Assembly: GCA_014529385.2 (NCBI GenBank)
Contig: CM043942.1
Coordinates: 61,853,184-61,917,183, forward strand
Direction of reading: 5' to 3'
From: Adiantum capillus-veneris
Lineage: Eukaryota; Streptophyta; Polypodiopsida; Polypodiales; Pteridaceae
DNA length: 64,000 bases
The notes beneath the pieces are model-generated. The model did not search any database and had not been told where the DNA came from. It worked only from the letters and a program-made list of their open reading frames with translations. Each line of letters starts with the position of its first letter. Within the stretch, counting starts at the first letter, position 1. The position numbers were made by a program, and so were the translations under genes. Below, piece by piece: positions 32,377-42,879 of the stretch.

Positions 32377-32436
32377 TCAATGATACAAAGACCTACAACA
32401 TCATGCCAACGGTGTTGTAGGTCTTTGTATCATTGA
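32377..32436. repeat. Perfect 24 bp inverted repeat with 12 bp loop
   Basis: The arm TCAATGATACAAAGACCTAC (first 20 of 24 bases, 32377-32400) is the exact reverse complement of 32413-32436, separated by TCATGCCAACGG. The right arm is also the start of a copia-like LTR fragment. Confidence 0.95.
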
Positions 32437-32588
32437 GCCTAATAAACAAATTTTTTTCCGCATTTACTATTTGTTCTACTTGAGTCCTCCAAAAACACCT
32501 AATCACAAATGTAGCCTCTTGATTCTCTTTTCTCTTTCTATAGTCCATGTGTGGTGTGTTTCTCTCTCTCCCACTATCACTTCTAACA
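32413..32588 (+). repeat. Copia-like LTR fragment with worn tRNA-iMet primer site
   Basis: Begins TGTTGTAGGTCTTTG and ends CACTTCTAACA (TG...CA), then TGATATCAAAGTGC (32589-32602), a worn form of the TGGTATCAGAGC primer site. Downstream 32600-33400 shows no readable gag. Probably the 5' end of a decayed copia element. Confidence 0.55.
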
Positions 32589-33437
32589 TGATATCAAAGT
32601 GCTGATTTTCAACGACCATACAAGGCACATGCAGTAGTGTTTTCAACACGTTTTGTCATATCAAAAATTTGAAATTCTGAGTATTGAATTTATTGTAGCA
32701 ACCTGTAGAAATCTCGACATATCAAAGCTTGGCAGTTTGATTTCTACATTGTAGAGCATTGTGCAGTCTGCATCTATGGCTATGTATAGCACACTGTGGT
32801 GCTATTTGAGAGGGAATTTACCTTGATTTTGTATATAAAAGTGATGATTTGGGATGTGACTTTTAGATTGTTACACATTCAAATGCGGTTTTGTACGCAT
32901 TGTATGATTGTGTGGGGCATTCCAGAGAGTGGTTTAGCATGATTTTGTGCAATTTATGCTATGTACGCATTTGTGGATATAGCTTGAGCTACGATTAGCT
33001 CATAGTTACCAGGTTTACAGGTATACAGGTGTTTTTCACAGGTGGAGTTTTCCATAGAGCTACTGGTGCAAGAGTGAGCTCAGTTGCCATACTTATGGTA
33101 CATGTATGCCATATGTGGATTTTTGATTGAGACAGATTGGTCTCAAAAAGGTTTGTGCGCTTTTTTATTATGGTCCATAGGTTTTGTCTTGCTTCTCTCT
33201 GGCGTCGTCCGAATAAAACATATTTTGATTGATTTATATACTCTATAAAAACAAGTGCCACGATAGTTTGTTCGAACTATTGCGAACATGGTGCTTACGA
33301 TAGAAACAAGACATGATTGCTATGAGTTTTTTAACAACAGATGATCTTTTTTTTTTTCTCCAACTTTGTCTTCGCTAGCGCTGTTGTTATGGAGCATTTC
33401 TCACACCTCAGTGTTAGTTTACAGGTCAGGGCCCTCT

Positions 33438-33690
33438 CTTTGGTTGTGTTGCCCCCATGTCACACTGTGAAGAGAGATAGGGTTTAGACACCTGTCCTTG
33501 CTTGTGTGATCCTCGTGTCACATTTCAAGGGGGGTTTAGACTTTAGAAACTTCATCCCTGATTGTTGCTGACCTCCCTGTCGCATTGTAGGGAGTAGCTT
33601 AGGATGTACAATTAGATTCCTCATCTCTTGTGGTTGCTGACCAACGCATCGCACTACAGGAAGATTGGGTTTAATAGATTCCTTGCCTCT
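33438..33690. repeat. Degenerate 60 bp tandem repeat, four units
   Basis: Units begin near 33438, 33497, 33557 and 33626, each roughly CTTG-TTGT-CTGA-C-C-TGTCGCA-T followed by AGGG-GTTTAGA. About 70% alike by eye. No gene. It abuts the LTR of element D. Confidence 0.6.
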
Positions 33691-33699
33691 GGCTATTTT

Positions 33700-35240
33700 T
33701 GTAATGGAATTGGCCTATTTAGTTTGAGAGTAGTGGAAATTAATGAGAGTACTTTTGAGAAATGAATTTGTGAGCATAGCGGGTGAACATAATTGAATAT
33801 AGCAACATAATCATAGCAATTAGTTAACTTGGAATGAACAATACTTTTGCAAGAGAGAGAATTTAGAGGACATGACAACATTTGAGGACCGGATTTATGT
33901 GGAGCCGGTCCCCCCTCCAATAGGCATTTGTATTATGATTTCTCCCATTAAGAGAGACTTGTTACAATACAATCTTTGTGTTCCTTGTGACCTAGGTGAT
34001 GCAATGAAGATGGAAAGCTTCATGCATCACAAACCTAACATAAAATTGAAGAAACCTTTAACTATCCTGGGCCTCAGTCCCAAGACCTCAAACGCCTTCG
34101 AAGGTGGAGAGAGCTACAGGGAATGAGGGTAGGGAAGAGGAAGAAGAAACATTTCGTAGGAGAAAGAATTAGTTCCTTACTTATCATAACTCTTGTTTCT
34201 AGCATACATAATAACATAGTAATGAAGAAGAAGGAGATGGCAAGCTTAAGCATTGAAGCATGGATTTTGTTGGATTTGCACTCCATATCCAAGAGTGTTG
34301 GTGTAGGCTCTTAACCTCTACTTACTTGGAGAAGGAGAGGAAGCTCTTGCACTTTGCATAGCACACAATGAGAGTGTTTGTGAGTGTGTATGGGTGAGTA
34401 TATCCCCTAAGCAACCCCCTAGCTTGCTTGGGTCGACCCCCCCTTGTAGCTCATGCTTGAAGCTCATTGGACCCCTCCAGGCCTAGCCAATCACAAGCAG
34501 GAGGCATTACAAGCAGCAAGGGTTGCCTTGAGACAAGTGTCCCCCTTTCCCCTTTGAGAGAGAGGGCTAGATAAATGCTAAAGCAATTAATTAAATATCC
34601 TAAATTATTATTGGACCCCTTGGGTGGCCAACCAATAGGCTTCAGGCACACCATGAGGGCAACATGAGAAGGAACTTGACAAGTGTCCCTCTTGCTTTCT
34701 TTGTACCATGCATGCCTTGTGTGAGTGTGTGGGTGTTCTCTCTCATCCCCCCTCATGTAGGGATCGCCTCCTCCTTGTAGGGATTGAATATTTGACTTTT
34801 TGACACCTCAATCCCCTCATACATAGGCCCAGTTCCCACTACAAGCTTGGCCGTTAAGCATTTTAAGCTTGGGCTAGGTTCTCACCTTAAGTGCAACCCT
34901 AGCATCTCAAGCATGTCAAGCACCTCTAGCATCTCAATAATTAAGCACCTCAAGAATCTCAAGAACCTCAATCATCAAGCACCTCAAGCACCTTAGTCAT
35001 CAAGCATGACAAGCACCTCGATCTGGGTCGGGTTCCCGCACCTCAAGGTCAGCCGTAGCTTACCTAAGGTCAATGGACTTTTACACACATTATTGGAGGT
35101 CTTCAATGAAGCTAACCCTAAGGTCTTATGCTCCGTTGGTTAGCCTTGCTCTTTGATAGACCATCTCTCATTTGGGCCCCTTTACCATTTTCCCCATGTT
35201 GAGATAGATCTATAAGCACATGTCTATATCCTAACCCTTG
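33700..35240 (-). repeat. Element D 3' LTR
   Basis: Plus strand starts TGTAATGGAATTGGCC and runs with close similarity to 40850-42400. It contains a short-period AAGCACCTC/CATCTCAAG repeat (about 34915-35015) and an inverted GGACCGG...CCGGTCC (33886-33911). The outer end near 35235 is uncertain because the copies differ there by indels. Confidence 0.9.
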
Positions 35241-35698
35241 TTCCCTGTTTATTCTCCCACATTAAGTGATTAGTTTAATATGAGAGAATCATTTGGGTTA
35301 GTTAGATATTAGATATTAGATTTTATGAAATTACCTCTGTCTTGAAATCATAGTCGTCCTCGACTATGAGGTAGAAGAGATAAAGCCTTAGTCATTAGTC
35401 AATTGTACTTAGCGGGTAGAGGATCCCTTTTCACCCTACGACAGCTTTCCAAGATGGATGACTAATCCATTTGGTGCTTGGGAGACATAGCTGCCGCAAG
35501 CATGTCTGCTCTTTAGTCCATTTCATTCTCCCAAAGTAGAGTAACAAATCCTACTTGGTGTTTGAGAGACGTCATCATCATAAACATGAGTCTAAGCATG
35601 CATAATAGTTAAATTTGTGCACAATTAAAAAGAGGACTAGTCTTGTAAGACAAAAACATGAGTCATTTAAAATAAATTTGTACATTTGCTTACTCTAA
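35241..35698 (-). other. Element D 3' untranslated region
   Basis: Between the chromodomain and the 3' LTR. No frame is recognised. A purine-rich patch (minus TGTGGGAGAA near 35258) could be the polypurine tract. Confidence 0.45.
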
Positions 35699-35821
35699 TG
35701 TAGCATTGTAAGCATTGACAAGGTTCATACTATCCTTAAACTGTATTCCTTGCATCCATCTAGCATCTTCAAAAGGATAATTTTTGAACTTAATAAGATA
35801 CCATCGGATAATCTTACCATG
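35699..35821 (-). pseudogene. Element D chromodomain
   Basis: In the integrase frame, directly after a TGA at 35819-35821, the minus strand reads IIRWYLIKFKNYPFEDARWM and ends ...NATLE-stop near 35700. The W/Y-L-I-K-F-K-x-Y and ARW positions match the chromodomain of plant chromoviruses. The stop codon removes it from the integrase in this copy. Confidence 0.85.
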
Positions 35822-37174
35822 TCATAGTACCTTGTCTTCATGCCGAAGGATAGCTTCGGGTTGTAGCACCTCTTCTTGGTCTCCAACTTCGGGAGGGTCT
35901 TCAATAATTGGTTCAGTTGGTGGCTCTCCTTTGTAGGGCTTAAGTAGGCTTACATGAAAGGCATTGTGTATGAGCCAATGGTTGGGCAACTTGAGTTGAT
36001 AAGCCGTCTCATTGATGGGCTTCAAGATTTGGAAAGGACCATAGTATCTTTTTGCTAGTTTAGCATAATACTTTTGATGGCCCGTAGGATTTTTGCCCGT
36101 CGTTTGCCTTAATCGAGCCTTAGGAAACTTGAGTAAGACCCAATCATTTTCTTTGAACATTAAGGCTCTTTTGTGCTTATCAGCAGCAGCTTTTTTCCTT
36201 TGTTGAGAGATGGATATAGCCTCCTTAATCTTTTGAAAAGATTCTTGTAGGTCACGGCTATACTCATCGGCGGCGAAGATCTTCCCATGTACTTTGAGTA
36301 GCAAGGGACTTTTAGGTCTTCCCTCAATGATCTCAAAAGGTGCTTTTCTCGTAGAAGTATGTACATTATTATTGTAGACATACTCTACAAGAGGTAAGTA
36401 CTTTTCCCATTGTGAGCGTTGATCTACTTCGGTAACATAAGTCTTGAGTAGATCGAGTATCGTAAGATTTTCTATCTCACTTTGGCCATCCGTTTGTGGG
36501 TGATAGGCCGAAGATAAATTCAATCTTGTTCCTAGATTTTCAAAGAGACCTTTCCAAAAATTATTGGTCATTCTAGGATCTCTATCTGACACGATGGATG
36601 TGGGTAATCCATGGTGCTTGAAAATTTGAGATATGAAGAGAGTTGCCATTTGATGTGCCTTAATAGTCTTTTTGACACGAATAAAATGTGCTTGCTTGCT
36701 AAACCTGTCAACTATTGTCCATATTCCTGTATTCCCATGGATAGACTTGGGTAATCCAAAGATGAAATCCATGGATATACTCTCCCATGGTGAATTTGGG
36801 ATAGGCAATGGCTGGAGTAATCCAGGTTGCTTTCCTCTATCATACTTGGTCTTTTGGCATACTACACATTTTGAAACATACTCTTGTATGTCCAATTTCA
36901 TGGTAGACCAATAGAAGTACGTCTCTACTCCTCGGAGAGTAGGTTGAATACCTCTATGCCCCACATATGGAGGAGCATGGGATTCATACATAACTTTCTC
37001 ACGAAGGGAATGGGTACAACATAGCCTATTACCGTGGAGAAGATAACCATCCTGCAAGGTGAATGGTTCCTCTTTCTTCCCCAAAGCAAGGGCTGACATT
37101 ATGTCTCTAAAGTCAGGGTCAGTAGCATACTCATCTATCATAGAGGATAGATCATTGTGAGTAGCTATAGACAC
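35822..37174 (-). CDS. Element D integrase
   Basis: A 450-codon open stretch. Zinc finger H66 (ESHAPPY), H73 (GHRG), C103, C106 (CVVC). Catalytic D136 (SMDFIFGLP), D197 (SDRDPRM) and E233 (GQSEIEN), with exactly 35 residues between the last two, as in D,D-35-E integrases. The C-terminal GPY/F module is YYGPFQILKPINETAYQLKLP and the end IHNAFHVSLLKPY is typical of gypsy elements. The catalytic triad is complete, so this part is well kept. The start is probably not the methionine shown, because RNase H ends in another phase upstream (37180-37340). Confidence 0.93.
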   Translation of the reverse strand: MSIATHNDLSSMIDEYATDPDFRDIMSALALGKKEEPFTLQDGYLLHGNRLCCTHSLREKVMYESHAPPYVGHRGIQPTLRGVETYFYWSTMKLDIQEYVSKCVVCQKTKYDRGKQPGLLQPLPIPNSPWESISMDFIFGLPKSIHGNTGIWTIVDRFSKQAHFIRVKKTIKAHQMATLFISQIFKHHGLPTSIVSDRDPRMTNNFWKGLFENLGTRLNLSSAYHPQTDGQSEIENLTILDLLKTYVTEVDQRSQWEKYLPLVEYVYNNNVHTSTRKAPFEIIEGRPKSPLLLKVHGKIFAADEYSRDLQESFQKIKEAISISQQRKKAAADKHKRALMFKENDWVLLKFPKARLRQTTGKNPTGHQKYYAKLAKRYYGPFQILKPINETAYQLKLPNHWLIHNAFHVSLLKPYKGEPPTEPIIEDPPEVGDQEEVLQPEAILRHEDKVL

Positions 37175-37250
37175 CGCATTAACTTTGGGTCATCGTGAAA
37201 GTGCATCGGCCACTTGATTGTGCTTACCAGCTATGTGAGCAATATGGAAA

Positions 37251-38380
37251 TTAAATTGCGAAAGAAAATTTGCCCACCTCATTTGTTTGTCGGAAAGCTT
37301 GGTTTGCGTCATGAAATACTTGAGACTTTGGTGGTCGGTTCGTAGGTAGGTAGTGCTTCCATGTGTCTAGGGCATGTAGAACAGCTAAAAGCTCTTTCTC
37401 ATAAATGCCCAAGACTCGTTCATCAATATTGAGCCTTCGGCTCTCATATGCTATGGCATGCCCTTCTTGAAGCAAAACTGCTCCAAGGCAATCACCACAA
37501 GCATCACATTGGACCTCAAATGGCTTTGAGAGATCTGGAAGCACGAGAACTGGTTGGGAAGTAAGCTTCTCTTTGAACTTTTCAAAAGCATTTTGCTCCT
37601 TAGCAGTCCATACAAACTTAATGTTCTTCTTAGTTAAGTCGTGTAGTGGTCCTACTACTTGAGAGAATTTTGCTATGAAGCGTCTATAGTATGCGCACAT
37701 ACGAACAAAGCTTCTTAGCTCATGTAGATTTCTTGGGTTAGGCCATGCTTTTATTACCTCTAACTTTGATGGATCCATTCGGATACCATCTTTAGAGATA
37801 ATATGACCTAGGTATTGAATCTCTTGAAGGAAGAATTCGCTTTTCTTTTGGTTGACAAAAAGCTTGTTCTCCCTCAATGCTTGAAAAATCACTTGGAGAT
37901 GTTGCTTATGTTCCTCCAAAGACTTGGAGTAGATGATGATATCATCAAAGAACACTCCAGTGAATTTGCGGTATGGTCTAAAAATTTTCTCCATCAAACG
38001 ATTGAACGTAGCTGGTGTATTAGTCAAGCCAAAAGGCATGATTAGATATTCATAAAGACCAAACGTTGTGCGAAACGCGGTCTTTAAGATATCTTCATCC
38101 ACTATCCGTATTTGATGATAGCCACTCTTAAGGTCAATCCTACTGAAGTAGGTAGAGCATTGTAGCTTATCAAACAGATCTTCTACCCGAGGTACAGGAA
38201 ATATGTTTTTGATAGTGATATGGTTTAGTGCTCAATAGTCCACACACATACGGTATGTACCATCTTTCTTTTGCACTAAAAGGACTGGAGAACAAAAGGG
38301 AGAGGAACTAGGCCTCACCATCCCTTTGTCTACCAGCTCTTTGTACTTGCCTCATGATCTCCTCTTGTTGAGCTTGTGAG
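37251..38380 (-). pseudogene. Element D reverse transcriptase and RNase H
   Basis: Open from 38102 to 37251. The N-terminal RT fingers ([18 protein letters not shown], then ALNHITIKN, SRIDLKSGYHQI) lie upstream in 38340-38103 with an in-frame TGA at CVDY-stop (near 38232). Catalytic box FFDD (37951-37940), then IFRPYRKFTGV before it and YLGHIISKDGIRMDPSK after. RNase H: FEVQCDACGDCLGAVLLQ, IAYESRRLN, YEKELLAVLHAL. A frameshift near 37340 breaks its end, and HNQVADALSR is readable in another phase near 37200. Confidence 0.9.
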
Positions 38381-38382
38381 AC

Positions 38383-39534
38383 TCAATAAGGAGGCTTGTT
38401 AGGTGGTGAGCTTCCAGGAAGGAGCTCAATGTGATGGTCATCATCCCTTTGTTTTGGAGGTAAGTCCATAGGGATGTCATTGATGAACACATCTTGGAAT
38501 CCTTTTAGAAAATTAGACAAGTCTAACTCTTCTTGATTCCTACCATTTACATTTGATGAAACATTAGTATCTTTTAGAAACTCTTTGACAAAAATCATGT
38601 ACACAGAAACTGAGCTCTTCATTGAATTATCAAAAGCAAGAGGATTTACAAGTGGAATAGTGCGACCACGCTCACTAGCATCTATATACATGTTCTTTGC
38701 CTTGTAGGTGAAGTAGATTCTCCTTTCCGGGAACTTCATGTTGGCAGCCTTGCGATCAAACCATGGTGCCCCTAGGATAACATCCTCATGTTGGAGAGGA
38801 GAGATGAAGAAGTCTTCTTTGTCGACATAGCTTTGGACATGAAGCCTCAACTTCCCAATCAAGGGAGTAACGGAGGCTTGTTGTCCCTTGAAAGCTACAT
38901 CAGCCACTACTATATCTCCCATCTCAAAAGCTTGAATGCCCAACTTGGTGGCCAACTCCGTTGATATGAAGTTGAGAGTAGAGCCAGGGTCAAACAATAT
39001 GAAGGCATCATGCTCTCTTACCTTTCCCCAAGCATAGGAAAGTGATGATCCTTTGCAATGAGCATCCTCTTTTGGAGCTTCGATGGTGGAAGCCCTAGGA
39101 GTCTCATTGCGAGTATCCTTCTTGGGGCAAGAACGATAGCCATGTCCTTGCTCCCCACACTTGAAACACTTATGGTCCTTGCAAAAAGCTTCAAGCTCTT
39201 CAGGAGAGAGTTTGTTTTTACTTTTGTAAACTCCCTTCTCCTTGGACCGATTGTTGTTGTTGTTGGAATTGACTTGGGAAGTATTTTGAACATTGGTTTT
39301 TCCCTTTGCATCATTTTTGTCTTTGTTTTCCATGGGCTTGACATTACGTCTAGCCCCTTGATGGAAATTGATGCATGAAGAAACCATGGTGTGATGGATT
39401 ACTTCACTAATAGTACGAGACCGTTGAGAGTTGATGTATTTGGCCATCTCTTCAGGTAATCTCGCACAGAATTGCTGCCTTTGCTCGGCAAAGTCTATCT
39501 TTTGAAAGACATAGCCTTGAGATGTAAATACCAA
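38383..39534 (-). CDS. Element D gag end, zinc knuckle and aspartic protease
   Basis: 383 codons. Gag tail (FCARLPEEMAKYINSQ), knuckle CFKCGEQGHGYRSC, then protease with ILFDPGSTLNFISTELATKLG (DPG instead of D-S/T-G), VILGAPWF-type core, and the PR-RT linker ending with DLPPKQRDDDHHIELLPGS, the usual lead-in to RT. The frame is offset from the gag core, overlapping near 39495-39534, so an indel lies there. Confidence 0.88.
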   Translation of the reverse strand: MVFTSQGYVFQKIDFAEQRQQFCARLPEEMAKYINSQRSRTISEVIHHTMVSSCINFHQGARRNVKPMENKDKNDAKGKTNVQNTSQVNSNNNNNRSKEKGVYKSKNKLSPEELEAFCKDHKCFKCGEQGHGYRSCPKKDTRNETPRASTIEAPKEDAHCKGSSLSYAWGKVREHDAFILFDPGSTLNFISTELATKLGIQAFEMGDIVVADVAFKGQQASVTPLIGKLRLHVQSYVDKEDFFISPLQHEDVILGAPWFDRKAANMKFPERRIYFTYKAKNMYIDASERGRTIPLVNPLAFDNSMKSSVSVYMIFVKEFLKDTNVSSNVNGRNQEELDLSNFLKGFQDVFINDIPMDLPPKQRDDDHHIELLPGSSPPNKPPY

Positions 39535-40493
39535 AACTTGTCTACATATTTGTGGATAGACTCATGGGAGAGGAGCTTCAAGCTACGCCATTTGGTAAGC
39601 ACTTTGTACTTTGCATCGCTTGCAAGGAATTGCTTCATGATGGAAACTCGTAGAGTTTTCCATGTCTTTGGGGCTTCACCATTTCCACGAAGTCTAGCCC
39701 ACCATTGACAAGCTGATTTTTGGAAGTGCATAGCTACATGGCGTAGCTTGGAGGACTCTGTGAAGCCCTCATCTCCAAAGGCTGCATCAAATTGCTGGAT
39801 GAAGGCCAACACTTTGTCGCTAGCACCGAAGGTGCCATCATAGGTGAGAAAAGAGATACTCTTTCCTCCCTCCTTGAACTTCTTTAGCTTTTGTGACCTT
39901 CGCCATGAAGGAAATGATTTGCGATGTCCTCCCCTCTTGTATTCTCTAGGAAAATAGCCATAACTTTCATCGGAAGAGGAGGAAGGTGAAGAAGAAGGAG
40001 AAGAGGGTGACCTCTTCCTAGCCCTTTTCTTCCTTTGTTTCCTCTCTTGCCTTTCAGAGTGATGAGGAGATGGACTATGTGTTGATATTTTCCTCTTGGG
40101 AGGAGTGGGCGATCGTCTAGACCACCGTCTTTGTGGAGCCACATCTTCAGAGGAACTCAAACTTTCATTGCTTTCTTGCTCTTTGGATTCCTCCTCTCGA
40201 ATGGGAGAGAGTCTTATTTTGGGGGTCTCTTCAAGAGGCCTCCTAAGCTCTCTCTCCTCTTGGAGAGGAAAGGAAATTCCATAAGCACGAAGTTGTTGAG
40301 TAACTTCGGCTTGCAAAGCAGGGTTGCCCATAGCTTGCTGCAACCTAGTGACGAGATAATTCACAAACATGGCAGCATCACCATTAGCACCTTCATGTGC
40401 AAAATCAAAGCTATCAATGTTCATTCTACTCTCTTGATTATTGTCAGCCATGTTAACAAAATTTATGTATGTACTTAGTGTATGCTTTGGCAA
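39495..40493 (-). CDS. Element D gag core
   Basis: 332 codons starting near the leader (MADNNQESRMNIDSFDF). Contains an Arg/Ser-rich tract (RKQRKKRARKRSPSSPSSS), then the retrotransposon-gag domain: FLTYDGTFGASDKVLAFIQQ, KLRHVAMHFQKSACQWWARL, TWKTLRVSIMKQF, HESIHKYVDKFW. It ends out of phase with the knuckle/protease frame. Role: particle assembly. Confidence 0.88.
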   Translation of the reverse strand: MPKHTLSTYINFVNMADNNQESRMNIDSFDFAHEGANGDAAMFVNYLVTRLQQAMGNPALQAEVTQQLRAYGISFPLQEERELRRPLEETPKIRLSPIREEESKEQESNESLSSSEDVAPQRRWSRRSPTPPKRKISTHSPSPHHSERQERKQRKKRARKRSPSSPSSSPSSSSDESYGYFPREYKRGGHRKSFPSWRRSQKLKKFKEGGKSISFLTYDGTFGASDKVLAFIQQFDAAFGDEGFTESSKLRHVAMHFQKSACQWWARLRGNGEAPKTWKTLRVSIMKQFLASDAKYKVLTKWRSLKLLSHESIHKYVDKFWYLHLKAMSFKR

Positions 40494-40836
40494 TTCAAAA
40501 CCTTAGTTGCCACTCCTCTTAGCCTTTGAAAATTGGCTCTTAAGTATCTACACCCACGGCTCGAAGTGGTTAATTATAGAGAGTAGAGGAGTAGGTCTAA
40601 CATAGCAGAGTTGCCAAGGGCTAGCTCCTTTCGGACTTCTTATGGCTCAATAATGGTAAAGCCGTAGGAAAGTCTAAAAAGACTCCATTATTAAGTCCAA
40701 AGCTCCCGAGGTGTGCACCATCCCCCACATAGTGGGTTCAACAAAACCGATAATAGATCCCAGTTCCACTTACCCTAATATAATTTATAGGCTACTTAAA
40801 GACCTCTCTTATTAAGCAAGAAAAGAGAAACCAAAT

Positions 40837-40848
40837 GCTCTGATACCA
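40837..40848 (-). promoter_or_regulatory. Element D primer binding site (tRNA-iMet)
   Basis: Minus strand TGGTATCAGAGC, one base inside the LTR. Exact match to the common initiator tRNA-Met primer site of plant LTR elements. Confidence 0.93.
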
Positions 40849-40849
40849 A

Positions 40850-42400
40850 TGTAATGGAATTTGCCTATTTAGTTTGAGAGTAGCGGAAATTAATGAGAGT
40901 ACATTTGAGAAATGACTTTGTGAGCATAGTAGGTGAACATAATTGAATATAGCGACATAATCATAGCAATTAGTTAACTTGGCATGAACAATACTTTTGC
41001 AAGAGAGAGAATTTAGAGAACATGACAATAGTTGAGGACCGGATTTATGTGGAGCCGGTCCCCCCTCCAATAGGCATTTGTATTATGATTTCTCCCATTA
41101 AGAGAGACTTGTTACAATACAATCTTTGTGTTCCTTGTGACCTAGGTGATGCAATGAAGATGGAAAGCTTCATGCATCACAAACATAACATAAACTTGAA
41201 GAAACCTTTAACTATCCCAAGCTTCAGTCCCAAGACCTCAAACACCTTCGAAGGTGGAGAGAGCTAGTAGGGAATGAGGGTAGGGAAGAGGAGGAAGAAA
41301 CATTTCGTAGGAGAAAAAAATTAGTTCCTTACTTATCATAACTCTTGTTGCTAGCATACATAATAGCATAGTAATGAAGAAGAAGGAGATGGAAAGATTA
41401 AGCATTGAAGCATGGCTCTTGGTTGGATTTGCACTCCATATCCAAGAGTGTTGGTGTAGGCTCTCAACCTCTACTTACTTGGAGAAGGAGAGGGAGATCT
41501 TGCACTTTGCATAGCACACAATGAGAGTGTTTGTGAGTGTGTATGGGTGAGTATACCCCCTAAGAAACCCCCTAGCTTGCTTGGGTCGACCCCCCCTTGT
41601 AGCTCATGCTTGAAGCTCATTGGACCCCTCCAGGCCTAGCCAATCACAAGCAGGAGGCATTACAAGCAACAAGGGTAGCCTTGAGACAAGTGTCACCATT
41701 TCCCTTTTGAGAGATAGGGCTAGATAAATGCTAAATCAATTAATTAAATCTCCTAAATTATTATTGGACCCCTTGGGTGGCCAACCAATAGGCTTCAGGC
41801 ACACCATGAGGGCAACATGAGGAGGAACTTGACAAGTGTCCCTCTTGCTTTCTTTGTACCATTCATGCCTTGTGTGAGTGTGTGCGTGTTCTCTCTCTCA
41901 TCCCCCCTCATGTAGGGATCGCCCCCTCCTTGTAGAGATTGAATATTTGACCTTTTGACACCTCAATCCCCTCATACATAGGCCCAGTTCCCACTACAAG
42001 CTTGGCTGTTAAACACTTTAAGCTTGGGCTAGGTTCTCACCTTAAGTGCAACCCTAGCATCTCAAGCATGTCAAGCACCTCAAGCATCTCAATAATTAAG
42101 CACCTCAAGCATCTCAAGCACCTCAATCATCAAGCACCTCAAGAACCTTAGTCATCAAGCATGACAAGCATGACAAGCACCTCGAGCTGGGTCGGGTTCC
42201 CGCGCCTCAAGGTCAGCCCTAGCTTACCTAAGGTCACATGACTTTTACACACATTATTGGAGGTCTTCAATGAAGTTAACCCTAAGGTCTTATGCTCCGT
42301 TGGTTAGCCTTGCTCTTTGATAGACCATCTCTCATTTGGGCCACTTTACCATTTTCCCCATGTTGAGATAGATCTATAAGCACATGTCTATATCTTAAGT
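40850..42400 (-). repeat. Element D 5' LTR
   Basis: Begins (plus) TGTAATGGAATTTGCC next to the primer site and matches 33700-35240. Small differences include an extra CATGACAAG unit in the short-period repeat (about 42045-42185). The outer end near 42400 is uncertain. Confidence 0.9.
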
Positions 42401-42879
42401 TTATTCCCACATTAAGATAGATCTAGAATAGATATAGCTTTGACTTATATAGCTTCAAAAAATCATTTGCGTTGGGCATTTGATTCACTTCAGGTAAAGT
42501 TTGATGATTTTGCGATTGAACTTGTGGAGTAGTGTTGGCTAAAACTATGCAGTGCATTCCTTGTTTCATTCAACCTAGCTTTCCGTACTAATTGATTTAT
42601 GCACAAATTATTAAAGCAATTATCGGGCCAAGTGATTAGAAGCTTTGAAAGTATGGTTCATCCAAAAATAAAAGCCAAACATGGAATCAAAGAGCAAATG
42701 CAGCCTGTGTCACAACAACATTCATAATTGAAGAGCAAGGATAGAGCCAAAGGCTCTTCCAAACATCCTAGGAACGAAGAGAATGTGCCTCCTCCTTCAT
42801 ATGTTGAGCCCTCAACTGTACACCTAGATGATACTACATATTCTCATGTCCTACACTTACTACATCTTTCACCTGCAAG
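42401..42879. other. Intergenic stretch before kinase pseudogene
   Basis: No clear gene. A polar coding-like run near 42730-42850 (PKHPRNEENVPPPSYVEPS) may be the N-terminal region of the kinase pseudogene. Confidence 0.35.

Larger units (their letters stand above)
33700..42400 (-). mobile_element. Element D: chromovirus (Ty3/gypsy) with both LTRs
   Basis: Minus-strand element of 8.7 kb: 5' LTR 40850-about 42400, tRNA-iMet primer site 40837-40848, gag 39495-40493, gag knuckle-protease 38383-39534, RT-RNase H 37251-38380, integrase 35822-37174, chromodomain to 35699, 3' LTR 33700-about 35240. The chromodomain after integrase marks it as a chromovirus, a group that often targets heterochromatin through that domain. 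The two LTRs are very similar over about 1.5 kb with small differences, so the insertion is fairly recent, yet every frame has at least one disruption. Confidence 0.93.

Noticed and set aside
33872-34126. Plus-strand frame repeated at 41022-41267, at first sight a conserved gene pair
   Set aside because: Both lie in the two LTRs of element D; similarity reflects LTR identity, not a gene family.
40131-40478. Plus-strand frame of 115 codons opposite element D gag
   Set aside because: Shadow of the gag frame.
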